DNA from: Terriglobales bacterium
GTDB taxonomy: Bacteria; Acidobacteriota; Terriglobia; Terriglobales; Acidobacteriaceae
Assembly (NCBI GenBank): GCA_019241735.1
Contig: JAFAWN010000256.1
Coordinates: 1-8,652 of the forward strand
Reading direction: 5' to 3'
Length of the DNA stretch: 8,652 bases
Position numbers and translations under genes: made by a program. The notes beneath the pieces are model-generated. The model searched no databases. It saw only the letters and a program-made list of their open reading frames with translations, and was not told the origin of the DNA. This document shows positions 1 through 6,214 of this stretch, piece by piece (position 1 is the stretch's first letter; each line of letters starts with the position of its first letter).

Positions 1-145
1 CGTTGAAGGAAAGAAGATGATTTAGCAGATCGTAGCGGGGAGCGATCGAGTTAAACATCTCCCGAATGGCGCGAGCAGCAGACTCGGAGCCCTGAGCGCC
101 CTCGGGAGATGCGCCAGTAGTTATGGTCTTGTTGATAGAGTCCAA
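1..145 (-). CDS. ubiE: Demethylmenaquinone / ubiquinone C-methyltransferase (UbiE/MenG), 5' part only
   Basis: This is a partial gene: 48 codons are visible and the rest lies beyond the left edge. The reading ends in MFNSIAPRYDLLNHLLSFN, the hallmark N-terminal segment of UbiE/MenG, the SAM-dependent enzyme that methylates demethylmenaquinone (or the ubiquinone precursor) at the membrane. The SAM-binding Rossmann core is not in the window. The frame has no ATG or GTG between the aroB stop and the conserved block; the only plausible start is TTG at 145-143, giving MDSINKTITTGASPEGAQ before the conserved part. No Shine-Dalgarno sequence precedes it. The gene lies 39 nt downstream of aroB on the same strand and in the same frame, so co-transcription is likely. 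Menaquinone is the probable product because aroB supplies the chorismate route, but the visible part cannot separate MenG from UbiE. The family call is firm; the start is less sure. Confidence 0.88.
   Translation of the reverse strand, partial: MDSINKTITTGASPEGAQGSESAARAIREMFNSIAPRYDLLNHLLSFN
56..111 (-). repeat. Long inverted repeat (mRNA hairpin) inside the 5' coding region of ubiE
   Basis: Positions 56-65 (CATCTCCCGA) and 102-111 (TCGGGAGATG) are perfect 10-bp complements. The pairing continues inward with GGCGC at 68-72 against GCGCC at 96-100, across a 2-by-1 internal loop. That gives about 15 GC-rich base pairs around a 23-nt apical loop, beginning about 31 nt downstream of the TTG start. 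It falls in the variable N-terminal linker of the protein, before the conserved block. No T run follows, so it is not a simple intrinsic terminator. A role is inferred only. Confidence 0.7.
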
Positions 146-184
146 TTCAGAAGTATCGCAGACAATCAGAAATATTCCCGCATC

Positions 185-1312
185 TTAGGGTTGTGAAACT
201 CGCGGCTTCAACGACAGGCGCCGCAGGTGGTCCAAGGCGTTTTTGATGGCTAACTCAGGTACATCGTCCACAATTTTCACTTCCCCAACCTTAACCGGCA
301 ACACAAAACGGGCGACGCCTCGCACTGATTTCTTATCGTTCTTTATCAGCTTAAAAATTTTGCTGGCGGATACCCTGACTTTCGGCAGTGGTCCCACCTT
401 CAATATCGCCTCAGTTATGCGGGCGCAAGTCTCACGCTTCAGGCGGCCCGACTCGATCGCGATGTGTGTCGCGGCAATCATTCCCCATGCGACTGCTTCG
501 CCGTGGAGGAAGTGCCGGTACTCGGTTTCGGCCTCCAGCGCGTGGCCGATGGTGTGGCCGAAATTTAAAGTCTGTCGCAGTCCTGCTTCCCGTTCATCCG
601 CCGAGACCACTCTGGCTTTAAGTGCGAGCGACCGGTAAATGACGGTTTCCATAGTCTCCGCATCAGGGCGCAGCGAATCGGGTGGGGTGGATTCAAATAT
701 ACGGAAGAGCTTGGGGTCGCCGATGATGCCGCATTTAACCGCCTCATACATCCCGGCGCGGAACTCGCGCTGGGGCAAGGTCGAAAGCAATTCAGGATCG
801 ACTAGCACTGCCCGGGGATGGTAAAACGTCCCCAGAAGATTTTTTCCGACGCTTAAGTTGACGCCGGTTTTGCCGCCGACGGAAGCATCAAGTTGCGCCA
901 GCACCGTGGTTGGAATCTGGACCAGGGTGACGCCGCGCATATATAACGACGCCAGCATTCCCGCGACGTCGCCCACTATTCCGCCGCCGAACGCAACTAC
1001 GATGGAACTGCGGTCTGCTCCCGCTGTTACCAGTTTGTCCGCCAAATCCTCGATGGTGGCGAGTTTCTTGTAGCGCTCCCCGTCGGGCATCTCGATCGTT
1101 GTCGACGAGAATCCCGCTGCCGCCAGCGAGGCGGTGAGCTTTTTTCCCCAGCGTTTCCGGACCGGGGCGACAGTCACGATAAAAATGCGCCGCCCGGAAC
1201 CTGATTGATTCCCGAAAAGCCGCCGCAAGTGGTGGCCTGCTCTGCCGAGCACACCATTCTCTATGGTGACCTTGTAGGAACTGTGCGGCAACGCGATGGC
1301 CAGTTTCATCAT
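185..1312 (-). CDS. aroB: 3-dehydroquinate synthase
   Basis: The 375-residue protein is full length for AroB, the cytosolic NAD- and metal-dependent enzyme that converts DAHP to 3-dehydroquinate in step 2 of the shikimate pathway. Visible motifs are the NAD-binding glycine loop GGGIVGDVAG (109-118), the IPTTVLAQLDASVGGKTGVN block (133-152) and NLLGTFYHP (158-166). The expected metal ligands E190 (YEAVKCG), H253 (in LNFGHTIGHALE) and H270 (in LHGEAVAWGM) have the same 63- and 17-residue spacing as E. coli E184, H247 and H264. Two tandem ATG codons open the frame (1312-1310 and 1309-1307); either could be used, and only a weak CAGG lies upstream. A -10-like TATCAT ends 7 nt before the first ATG. 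The gene is divergent from nadB and followed closely by ubiE. No defect is seen. Confidence 0.97.
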   Translation of the reverse strand: MMKLAIALPHSSYKVTIENGVLGRAGHHLRRLFGNQSGSGRRIFIVTVAPVRKRWGKKLTASLAAAGFSSTTIEMPDGERYKKLATIEDLADKLVTAGADRSSIVVAFGGGIVGDVAGMLASLYMRGVTLVQIPTTVLAQLDASVGGKTGVNLSVGKNLLGTFYHPRAVLVDPELLSTLPQREFRAGMYEAVKCGIIGDPKLFRIFESTPPDSLRPDAETMETVIYRSLALKARVVSADEREAGLRQTLNFGHTIGHALEAETEYRHFLHGEAVAWGMIAATHIAIESGRLKRETCARITEAILKVGPLPKVRVSASKIFKLIKNDKKSVRGVARFVLPVKVGEVKIVDDVPELAIKNALDHLRRLSLKPRVSQP

Positions 1313-1394
1313 TCGCCTGATGATAGCGCAATCACGCAGAGACTCCGCTTACGACGATCTTGACCGAAATGCCGCGTGATAACATTTTCGGCCA
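1313..1394. promoter_or_regulatory. Divergent aroB/nadB intergenic region with candidate promoters
   Basis: This 82-bp gap must hold promoters for both genes. For aroB, TATCAT (1325-1320, minus strand; 5 of 6 to TATAAT) ends 7 nt before the ATG, which would place transcription start at or next to the start codon; no good -35 was found. For nadB, TTGACC (1360-1365; 5 of 6 to TTGACA) is a possible -35, but the -10 options near 1381-1388 match only 3 of 6. A short symmetric GGCCA-A-TGGCC spans the nadB start codon (1390-1400). Neither gene has a clear Shine-Dalgarno sequence. Confidence 0.4.
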
Positions 1395-2960
1395 ATGGCC
1401 TCCGCACCTTCTGAAACCGATTTTCTTGTTGTAGGGGCGGGCGTGGCCGGACTTCGTGCTGCCATTGAACTGGCTTCAGCCGGCCGCGTTGTGGTCCTGG
1501 CCAAGCGCGAAGTCACCGACTCGAACACACAGTGGGCACAGGGAGGCATCGCCGCAGCACTCAGCGACGAAGATGAAATCCGCTTTCACCTTGCGGATAC
1601 GCTCAGTGCAGGCGACGGACTGTGCAACGTAGAAGCTGCGCGGATCCTGGTCGAAGACGCTCCCGCGCGCATTGAGGAGCTGATTCAGTGGGGCACTGAA
1701 TTCGACCGCGAAGGCACCCGGTTAACCTTTGGCCGCGAAGGCGCGCACAGCCACAACCGGATTTTGCACGCCCACGGCGATTCCACCGGCCGTGAAATTC
1801 TGCGCGCTCTTTACGCCAAAGCCAGGACACTCAAAAACATTGAGATTTGCGAATTCGAGTTTTCTACTGATCTTTTGCTGGAAAATGGGAGAGTCTGCGG
1901 CGTCCAAATGATTCGGCAGGACGGGTTGTATCGCCATCTGTCTGCGTGTGCGGTCCTGCTTGCCACGGGAGGTATGGGGCAATTGTATAGCAACACCACC
2001 AACCCCAAGGTCGCTACCGGGGACGGGGTCGCCATGGCATTCCGCGCCGGGGCAGCGATCAGTGACATGGAGTTTGTTCAGTTCCACCCCACTGCACTTT
2101 ACCTGGCGAATGCGCCACGATTTTTACTATCGGAAGCGTTGCGGGGTGAAGGCGCCTACTTGCGCAATTCGGAAATGGCACGATTCATGCCACAGTACCA
2201 TCATATGGCGGAACTGGCGCCTCGCGACGTTGTAGCGCGCGCCATTATTCACGAGCTCGAAGTCAGCCCCGCTAACGATCCCATCGTGTTTTTGGACTTG
2301 ACTCACCTCGACGCACACCACATCCAGAAGCGCTTTCCGCGTATCTACGCCACCTGCCTGCAATACAACATTGACATAACGGCGGAAGTGATCCCGGTCC
2401 GCCCTGCCGCACACTATGCCATGGGGGGCGTGCGCACCAGTCTCGATGGGCGGGCGACGCTACCGGGTCTGTATGCCGCGGGCGAGGCTGCCGCCACTGG
2501 AGTTCACGGGGCCAATCGGCTGGCCAGTAATTCCCTGCTGGAAGGTCTGGTGTTCGGCGCCATCGCTGCGCGTAGCATGCGCGATGAAATACGGACAGTT
2601 TCTCCGGCGGAAGAACCGCCGCCGCCGCAGTCATCAGAGGACAACGCTCGGAACGTAGAAGGGACGGTGCGCGAGATTCAGGAGGTGATGTGGAAAGACG
2701 TCGGCGTGGTCCGCAGTGGCGCTGGTCTAGGAAATGCAATTCGGCAATTGGAAGATATGTCTTCGTTGGTCGCCGGGGCTACCACACGGCGTTCCCACGA
2801 GGCGCAAAACCTGCTTACTTCCGGGCTGCTGGTGGCCCGCTCGGCGCTCGCGCGCGAGGAGAGCCGGGGAGCACACTATCGTACGGACTTCCCGGAACAC
2901 AATGACGCGAGATTTCTGAAGCACTCCCTTTGCGTTGGTAATTCCATCACGTTTGTGTAA
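1395..2960 (+). CDS. nadB: L-aspartate oxidase
   Basis: The 521-residue protein matches NadB (E. coli 540 aa), the FAD enzyme that oxidises L-aspartate to iminoaspartate, the first step of de novo NAD synthesis before NadA and NadC. The Rossmann FAD motif VVGAGVAGL is at 12-20, followed by the TQWAQGGIAA block (45-54). Active-site equivalents are present: E115 in REGAHSH (E. coli E121), H231 in FVQFHPTALY (H244), R277 in LAPRDVV (R290), H340 in PAAHYAMGGV (H351) and R375 in HGANRLASNS (R386). These separate it from succinate dehydrogenase and fumarate reductase flavoproteins. The C-terminal helical domain ends with the typical RGAHYRTDFPE (491-501). A proline-rich linker (EEPPPPQ, 406-412) comes from a CCG repeat. 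The ATG at 1395 has no clear Shine-Dalgarno sequence. No nadA or nadC is adjacent, so the pathway is dispersed. Confidence 0.96.
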   Translation: MASAPSETDFLVVGAGVAGLRAAIELASAGRVVVLAKREVTDSNTQWAQGGIAAALSDEDEIRFHLADTLSAGDGLCNVEAARILVEDAPARIEELIQWGTEFDREGTRLTFGREGAHSHNRILHAHGDSTGREILRALYAKARTLKNIEICEFEFSTDLLLENGRVCGVQMIRQDGLYRHLSACAVLLATGGMGQLYSNTTNPKVATGDGVAMAFRAGAAISDMEFVQFHPTALYLANAPRFLLSEALRGEGAYLRNSEMARFMPQYHHMAELAPRDVVARAIIHELEVSPANDPIVFLDLTHLDAHHIQKRFPRIYATCLQYNIDITAEVIPVRPAAHYAMGGVRTSLDGRATLPGLYAAGEAAATGVHGANRLASNSLLEGLVFGAIAARSMRDEIRTVSPAEEPPPPQSSEDNARNVEGTVREIQEVMWKDVGVVRSGAGLGNAIRQLEDMSSLVAGATTRRSHEAQNLLTSGLLVARSALAREESRGAHYRTDFPEHNDARFLKHSLCVGNSITFV

Positions 2961-2961
2961 T

Positions 2962-2985
2962 TAACCCTGCACCACGTTGGGGTTA
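2962..2985. terminator. Short inverted repeat between convergent nadB and terC
   Basis: TAACCC (2962-2967) and GGGTTA (2980-2985) form a 6-bp stem with a 12-nt loop directly after the nadB stop. The right arm contains the terC stop codon. It could act on transcripts from either side, but the stem is short and no T run follows on either strand. It is a weak candidate. Confidence 0.3.
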
Positions 2986-3900
2986 TCTGCGCGTACCCGG
3001 TTGGTTCCTGGGCAGGACCAGTGATGCCAGCGCGGTAATGAGCAGAATTCCGGCCACTGCCAGCAATGCAATCCAGTTCGGAATCTCGTAATAACGGGAG
3101 AGCATCATTTTTGCCCCAACAAAAATGAGTATGGCCGCGAGTCCATATTGCAGCTTCCCGAACCTTTCCATCGCCCCGGATAAAACGAAATATAAGGAGC
3201 GCAAACCGAGAATTGCGAAAATGTTGGACGTGTAAACGATAAAGACGTTGAGGGTTATAGCGAGAACCGCAGGGATGGAATCCACCGCAAAAAGCAGGTC
3301 AGTGGTTTCGACCACTAACAGCACGACCAGTAAGGGCGTTGCGTAAAACTTCTCCCGGCGTACGAAAAAGTTTCCGCCTTGATAATCTTCGGCTACCGGA
3401 ACCGCACGCCGCACTGCACGCAGGAGAAAATTCTTGTCTGGATGTATTTCGGAATGGTGACCGAACAATTTGACGCCGCTGTACAAAAGCAATAGTCCAA
3501 ATGGATAAGTGACCCAGTGGAAGGTCCGGATCAGCCCCACCCCGGCCAGAATAAATGCCGTCCGCATGGCGATCGCGCCTAGAATTCCCCAGAACAAAAT
3601 TCGAGGCTGATGCTCAGGGTCAACGTTGAAGTAGCGGAAAATTAGAATAAAAACGAAAAGATTGTCGACGCTCAGGGACAGCTCGATAAGATATCCGGTG
3701 ACGAATTCCAGGCTGCTGCGCGGACCCTGCCAGTGTCGCAGCAAAACGGCGAAGACCCCGGCAAGCAAGACCCAAAATACACTCAGTGCTAGAGCATGGA
3801 GGAAATTTACACTTCTGTTGCGCCGCAGGACGCTGAAATCCAGCGCCAGCATCGCCAAAACAAACAGATTGAAGACAATCCAGAAGACAAAGTGGCTCAA
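2983..3900 (-). CDS. TerC/Alx family integral membrane protein
   Basis: The 305-residue polytopic membrane protein aligns along its length with E. coli Alx (321 aa). Family landmarks are ELSLSVDNLFVF (73-84), the HPDKNFLL segment before the central cytoplasmic loop (153-160), NFFVRREKFYATPLL (177-191), ETTDLLFAVDSIPAVLAIT (198-216) and SNIFAILGLRSLYF (225-238). The conserved acidic residues in membrane segments (E73, D79, E198, D201, D207) are intact. Around seven to nine hydrophobic helices start at residue 4. TerC/Alx proteins are linked to manganese export, metalation of exported proteins and tellurite or alkaline responses; the exact role here is not deducible. The start is TTG at 3900: the frame is blocked upstream by TAA and the first helix begins at once, so a later ATG would remove it. 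No Shine-Dalgarno sequence is clear. The 99-bp upstream gap shows no yybP-ykoY riboswitch that I can recognise. Confidence 0.93.
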   Translation of the reverse strand: MSHFVFWIVFNLFVLAMLALDFSVLRRNRSVNFLHALALSVFWVLLAGVFAVLLRHWQGPRSSLEFVTGYLIELSLSVDNLFVFILIFRYFNVDPEHQPRILFWGILGAIAMRTAFILAGVGLIRTFHWVTYPFGLLLLYSGVKLFGHHSEIHPDKNFLLRAVRRAVPVAEDYQGGNFFVRREKFYATPLLVVLLVVETTDLLFAVDSIPAVLAITLNVFIVYTSNIFAILGLRSLYFVLSGAMERFGKLQYGLAAILIFVGAKMMLSRYYEIPNWIALLAVAGILLITALASLVLPRNQPGTRR

Positions 3901-3952
3901 TAGGCGCTCAAGGAATAAGCGGAATTAGAAATGAAAATCAAAGCAAAGAGCT

Positions 3953-3983
3953 AAAAACTACGCCCCGCTGGAACAGGCCGGCG
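3953..3983 (-). terminator. Terminator-like hairpin after the M28 gene
   Basis: Read on the minus strand, 17 nt past the M28 stop, CGCC (3983-3980) pairs with GGCG (3964-3961) around an imperfect inner stem closed by CTG/CAG. It is followed by TAG and a run of five T (3957-3953). The stem is interrupted, so efficiency is doubtful, but the position suits an end to the tat operon transcript before terC. Confidence 0.45.
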
Positions 3984-3999
3984 AACAGCACATCGAACA

Positions 4000-4971
4000 T
4001 TATCTTTTATCCAATAATCCCACTGTCTTAAGAATTACCTGGCCGACAATTTTCAGGCTCTTGGTACTTAGCTTGTCCACCGTGTCTTGCGTAGTGTGGT
4101 GAAAGACATCGTTATAACCGTAATTAAAATCGATGAGATCGGCGCAAGGGACGCCTTTGTGGATAAACGGCAGGTGGTCATCTTCTACAGCCATGGTTCG
4201 CGCAAAAAAATGGGACTGGAAACCCAGACTCGTGGCTGCCTGCAGGATTAAATCCTCCAGCCAGGGGGTCGAATTCGTGTCTCGCTCGATATTAAGATCG
4301 GAATCTCCAATCATGTCGGCGAGTAAGAAAGCCTTCACTCGTTTCAGGGTGCCATCAGACTGCCATTTTTCCGCGATGTGCCGCACGCCGTACAGAGATT
4401 CGGAACTATTCCACGGCATTTGCATCGATTCTTCGGCGTCGTCCCAAAGCAACCAGATGCTGTAACCGTCGCGTTTCTTGCCGCGCAGTTGACTGGCGAT
4501 TTCGAGCAACAGCGCACTGGATGAGGCTCCGTCGTTGGCTCCAATGTAGGAAGTATTCCGCAGCGGATAATTCGTGTCGTAGTGGCTGGCAATCACAATG
4601 ATTCCATCTTGCGTGCCGGGAAACTTGGCGATGATATTGCGGACCGGAAATCTGCCTTCGCGGGTGTCGGCAACGAAATTGTCGGATTCCACGGCATCCC
4701 CCTTGAGATGCCGCAGTATGTAGTCCTCAACTTTTTTATGATTCGCGCTGCCGATGGGCCGTGGGCCCAAGGCAACAATCTCTTTCACATATTCCATGGC
4801 ACGGGATTCATTGAAAGATGCGACGAGGCTGTCTTTTTCCGCGCCAACCGGCTCGCCGGACGCATGCTTATGATGAACCGCCGGCATTTCCTGCGCGCAC
4901 AACATCAACGCGCCAATAACGAAAGCTGCGAACGCAAACGCCCGCCCCGTAGAAAATATAACCCTGGTCAT
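4000..4971 (-). CDS. M28 family zinc enzyme, glutaminyl-peptide cyclotransferase-like, exported
   Basis: The 323-residue protein has an N-terminal signal sequence (hydrophobic 11-26) without a twin-arginine motif, so Sec export to the envelope is predicted. The body has the M28 di-zinc fold. Expected metal or catalytic residues are H130 (ASHYDTNYP), D147 (GANDGAS), E180/E181 (WDDAEES), D219 or D223 (ADMIGD) and H292 (HHTTQDT). Several stretches follow animal glutaminyl cyclase rather than a generic aminopeptidase: SLYGVRHIAEK (192-202) after the EE pair, and EDDHLPFIHKGVP (263-275). Glutaminyl cyclases convert N-terminal Gln to pyroglutamate, so cyclase or aminopeptidase activity are both possible. 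The frame is open to an ATG at 5076, but the ATG at 4971 is chosen: it overlaps the tatC stop as ATGA and immediately precedes the signal peptide. Coupled translation with tatC is likely. Confidence 0.9.
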   Translation of the reverse strand: MTRVIFSTGRAFAFAAFVIGALMLCAQEMPAVHHKHASGEPVGAEKDSLVASFNESRAMEYVKEIVALGPRPIGSANHKKVEDYILRHLKGDAVESDNFVADTREGRFPVRNIIAKFPGTQDGIIVIASHYDTNYPLRNTSYIGANDGASSSALLLEIASQLRGKKRDGYSIWLLWDDAEESMQMPWNSSESLYGVRHIAEKWQSDGTLKRVKAFLLADMIGDSDLNIERDTNSTPWLEDLILQAATSLGFQSHFFARTMAVEDDHLPFIHKGVPCADLIDFNYGYNDVFHHTTQDTVDKLSTKSLKIVGQVILKTVGLLDKR

Positions 4972-5741
4972 GCCGAGTTTCGCGCCTCGCGGGCTTTGCG
5001 CTGCGTGGGATGCACGAACCACGCAATTCCAATGCTGATGATGTACAGACCCAGCATGGGCGCGGCAAGAATACACATGTTCAGGATGTCACTGGTCGGC
5101 GTGATGATCGCGGCGAGGATAAAAATAACCAGGACGGAATAGCGGATATTGCGCCACATCCAGCCGGCGCTCACCACGCCCATCAATGCCAGAAAAAAAA
5201 TCAGAATCGGCATCTCGAAGATTAAGCCCAATCCCAGAATCACGGTCAAAAACAGGTCGGTGTACTCGTGAATCGTAATCATGGGCTGGAACTGCCTGCC
5301 GAAACCAATTAGAAAATCCAGGGCGAACGGATAAACCAGTTTGTAACCAAAGTAGCCGCCACCAACGAACAAAGCGATGGTTGAGAACATGAACGGAAAA
5401 ACGTATTGCTTCTCGTTGCGATAAAGCCCCGGCGAGATAAACATCCACACCTGGTACAGCACAAACGGAGAAGCCAGGAAGACTCCAGCCAGCAGTGCGA
5501 TTTTCAAATACAGGTTGAACGGTTCAGTCGGATTCAGATAAACCAGCTTGTCGGCCAGTCCATTGCGATGCAGCGCGTCCATGATAGGACGCTGCATGTA
5601 CCCGAAAATCGTTTCGTGATATCCCCAGGAGGCGCCAAACCCTATCGCGATCGCCAGGATGGAATAGAACAACCGTTTGCGCAGCTCCTCCAGGTGCTCG
5701 AGGAAGCTCATCGCCGGCATTTCTTCGCGCGCCTCAGGCAT
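4968..5741 (-). CDS. tatC: Sec-independent (twin-arginine) translocase subunit TatC
   Basis: From the chosen start this is a 257-residue, six-helix inner-membrane protein, the core receptor of the Tat pathway that binds twin-arginine signal peptides of folded substrates. Family signatures are FLEHLEELRKRL (13-24; the key Glu in HLEEL), SPGLYRNEKQ (103-112; E110 matches E. coli E103), FEMPI (175-179; E176 matches E170) and TPTSD (214-218; D218 matches D211). Helices lie near 25-42, 78-104, 117-140, 162-185, 200-214 and 221-243. Several ATG codons are possible (5759, 5741, 5720, 5711). I prefer 5741 because AAGG sits 6 nt before it and it overlaps the upstream stop by 8 nt, as expected for coupling. 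The C-terminus is basic and cytosolic, and its TGA overlaps the M28 ATG. Confidence 0.95.
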   Translation of the reverse strand: MPEAREEMPAMSFLEHLEELRKRLFYSILAIAIGFGASWGYHETIFGYMQRPIMDALHRNGLADKLVYLNPTEPFNLYLKIALLAGVFLASPFVLYQVWMFISPGLYRNEKQYVFPFMFSTIALFVGGGYFGYKLVYPFALDFLIGFGRQFQPMITIHEYTDLFLTVILGLGLIFEMPILIFFLALMGVVSAGWMWRNIRYSVLVIFILAAIITPTSDILNMCILAAPMLGLYIISIGIAWFVHPTQRKAREARNSA

Positions 5742-6099
5742 CCGGCGCCTTGACCGCATAATTCGATTCTGGAAGGCCTGCCTTCAACGTGACGCCATCG
5801 GCTTCGTAGGTAGCGCTGTCGAGCGTAGATGGCGCGGCGTTTAACTCATGGGAGACGGGCTGGGGGCCAATTGAAAGCGCCGCCATCGCGCCCGCTGGAG
5901 GTGCAGTGGGCGGCAGAATCTTATGATTGTCAACGTCCAGCTGGGAGATTTCTGATTCAATCTGGGCCTTGAATTCATTCGAAGCACGCCGGAATTCGTT
6001 CAGCAGTTTGCCGATTTGGCGGCCAATCTCCGGCAGTTTCTTGGGTCCAAAGACCAGCAACGCCAGGAGAAAAAGAAAGATTGTCTCCGAGAAACTCAT
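5734..6099 (-). CDS. Twin-arginine translocase TatA/TatB family subunit (TatB-like)
   Basis: The 121-residue protein has the single-helix Tat layout: a short periplasmic N-terminus, one membrane helix (6-17), the hinge FGPKKLPEIGRQIGKLL (17-33) and an amphipathic helix to about residue 52. A disordered Pro/Ala-rich tail follows. Such subunits work with TatC, either as the pore-forming TatA or as TatB in the receptor complex. Glu at position 5 lies 13 residues before the hinge glycine, the same spacing as TatB E8 to G21 in E. coli, where TatA has Gln. The GP hinge and long tail also favour TatB, but KLPEIGR is equally common in TatA, so the subtype is left open. The ATG at 6099 lacks a strong Shine-Dalgarno sequence and has a -10-like hexamer 8 nt upstream. 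The stop overlaps the tatC start. Confidence 0.92.
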   Translation of the reverse strand: MSFSETIFLFLLALLVFGPKKLPEIGRQIGKLLNEFRRASNEFKAQIESEISQLDVDNHKILPPTAPPAGAMAALSIGPQPVSHELNAAPSTLDSATYEADGVTLKAGLPESNYAVKAPDA

Positions 6100-6107
6100 T
6101 GCCGTTC

Positions 6108-6137
6108 ATCATACTGCCCCCGTCGCATTCGCAGCAA
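6108..6137 (-). promoter_or_regulatory. Candidate promoter of the tatA/B-like operon
   Basis: On the minus strand TATGAT (6113-6108; 5 of 6 to the -10 consensus) is preceded at 18 nt by TTGCTG (6137-6132; only the first three bases match the -35 consensus). The -10 ends 8 nt before the ATG at 6099, so the transcript would have almost no leader. This is a sequence-match prediction only. Confidence 0.35.
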
Positions 6138-6143
6138 TCCAGA

Positions 6144-6201
6144 CCCAATAACACCGGGGCGAACCCCCAAGATTTGCCTTTTCCAGGGTGTTACCTTTGG
6201 G
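6144..6201. repeat. Bulged inverted repeat in the divergent tatA / ctp region
   Basis: CCCAATAACACC (6144-6155) pairs with GGTGTTA (6187-6193) plus TTGGG (6197-6201), giving 12 base pairs interrupted by a 3-nt bulge (6194-6196). The 31-nt interior contains its own GC hairpin, GGGGCGAACCCC (6156-6167), with a CGAA loop. It lies upstream of both candidate promoters, so it is probably not in either leader. An operator-type site or an unrecognised small RNA are possibilities; neither is shown. Confidence 0.55.
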
Positions 6202-6214
6202 CTCACAGACCACG

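Noticed and set aside
168..183. Mini reading frame MREYF right after the aroB stop on the minus strand
   Set aside because: Only five codons, no ribosome binding site and out of frame with ubiE; a leader peptide cannot be supported.
2613..2628. CCG repeat in nadB
   Set aside because: A short run of codons for a proline-rich linker in a variable region; common in GC-rich genes and not a separate element.
4972..5076. N-terminal extension of the M28 enzyme by 35 residues
   Set aside because: It lies wholly within tatC, would place residues in front of an obvious signal peptide, and the ATGA overlap at 4971 is the natural start.
4582..5142. A 186-codon plus-strand open frame opposite the M28 and tatC genes
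   Set aside because: No recognisable domain, and it runs antisense to two well-supported genes.
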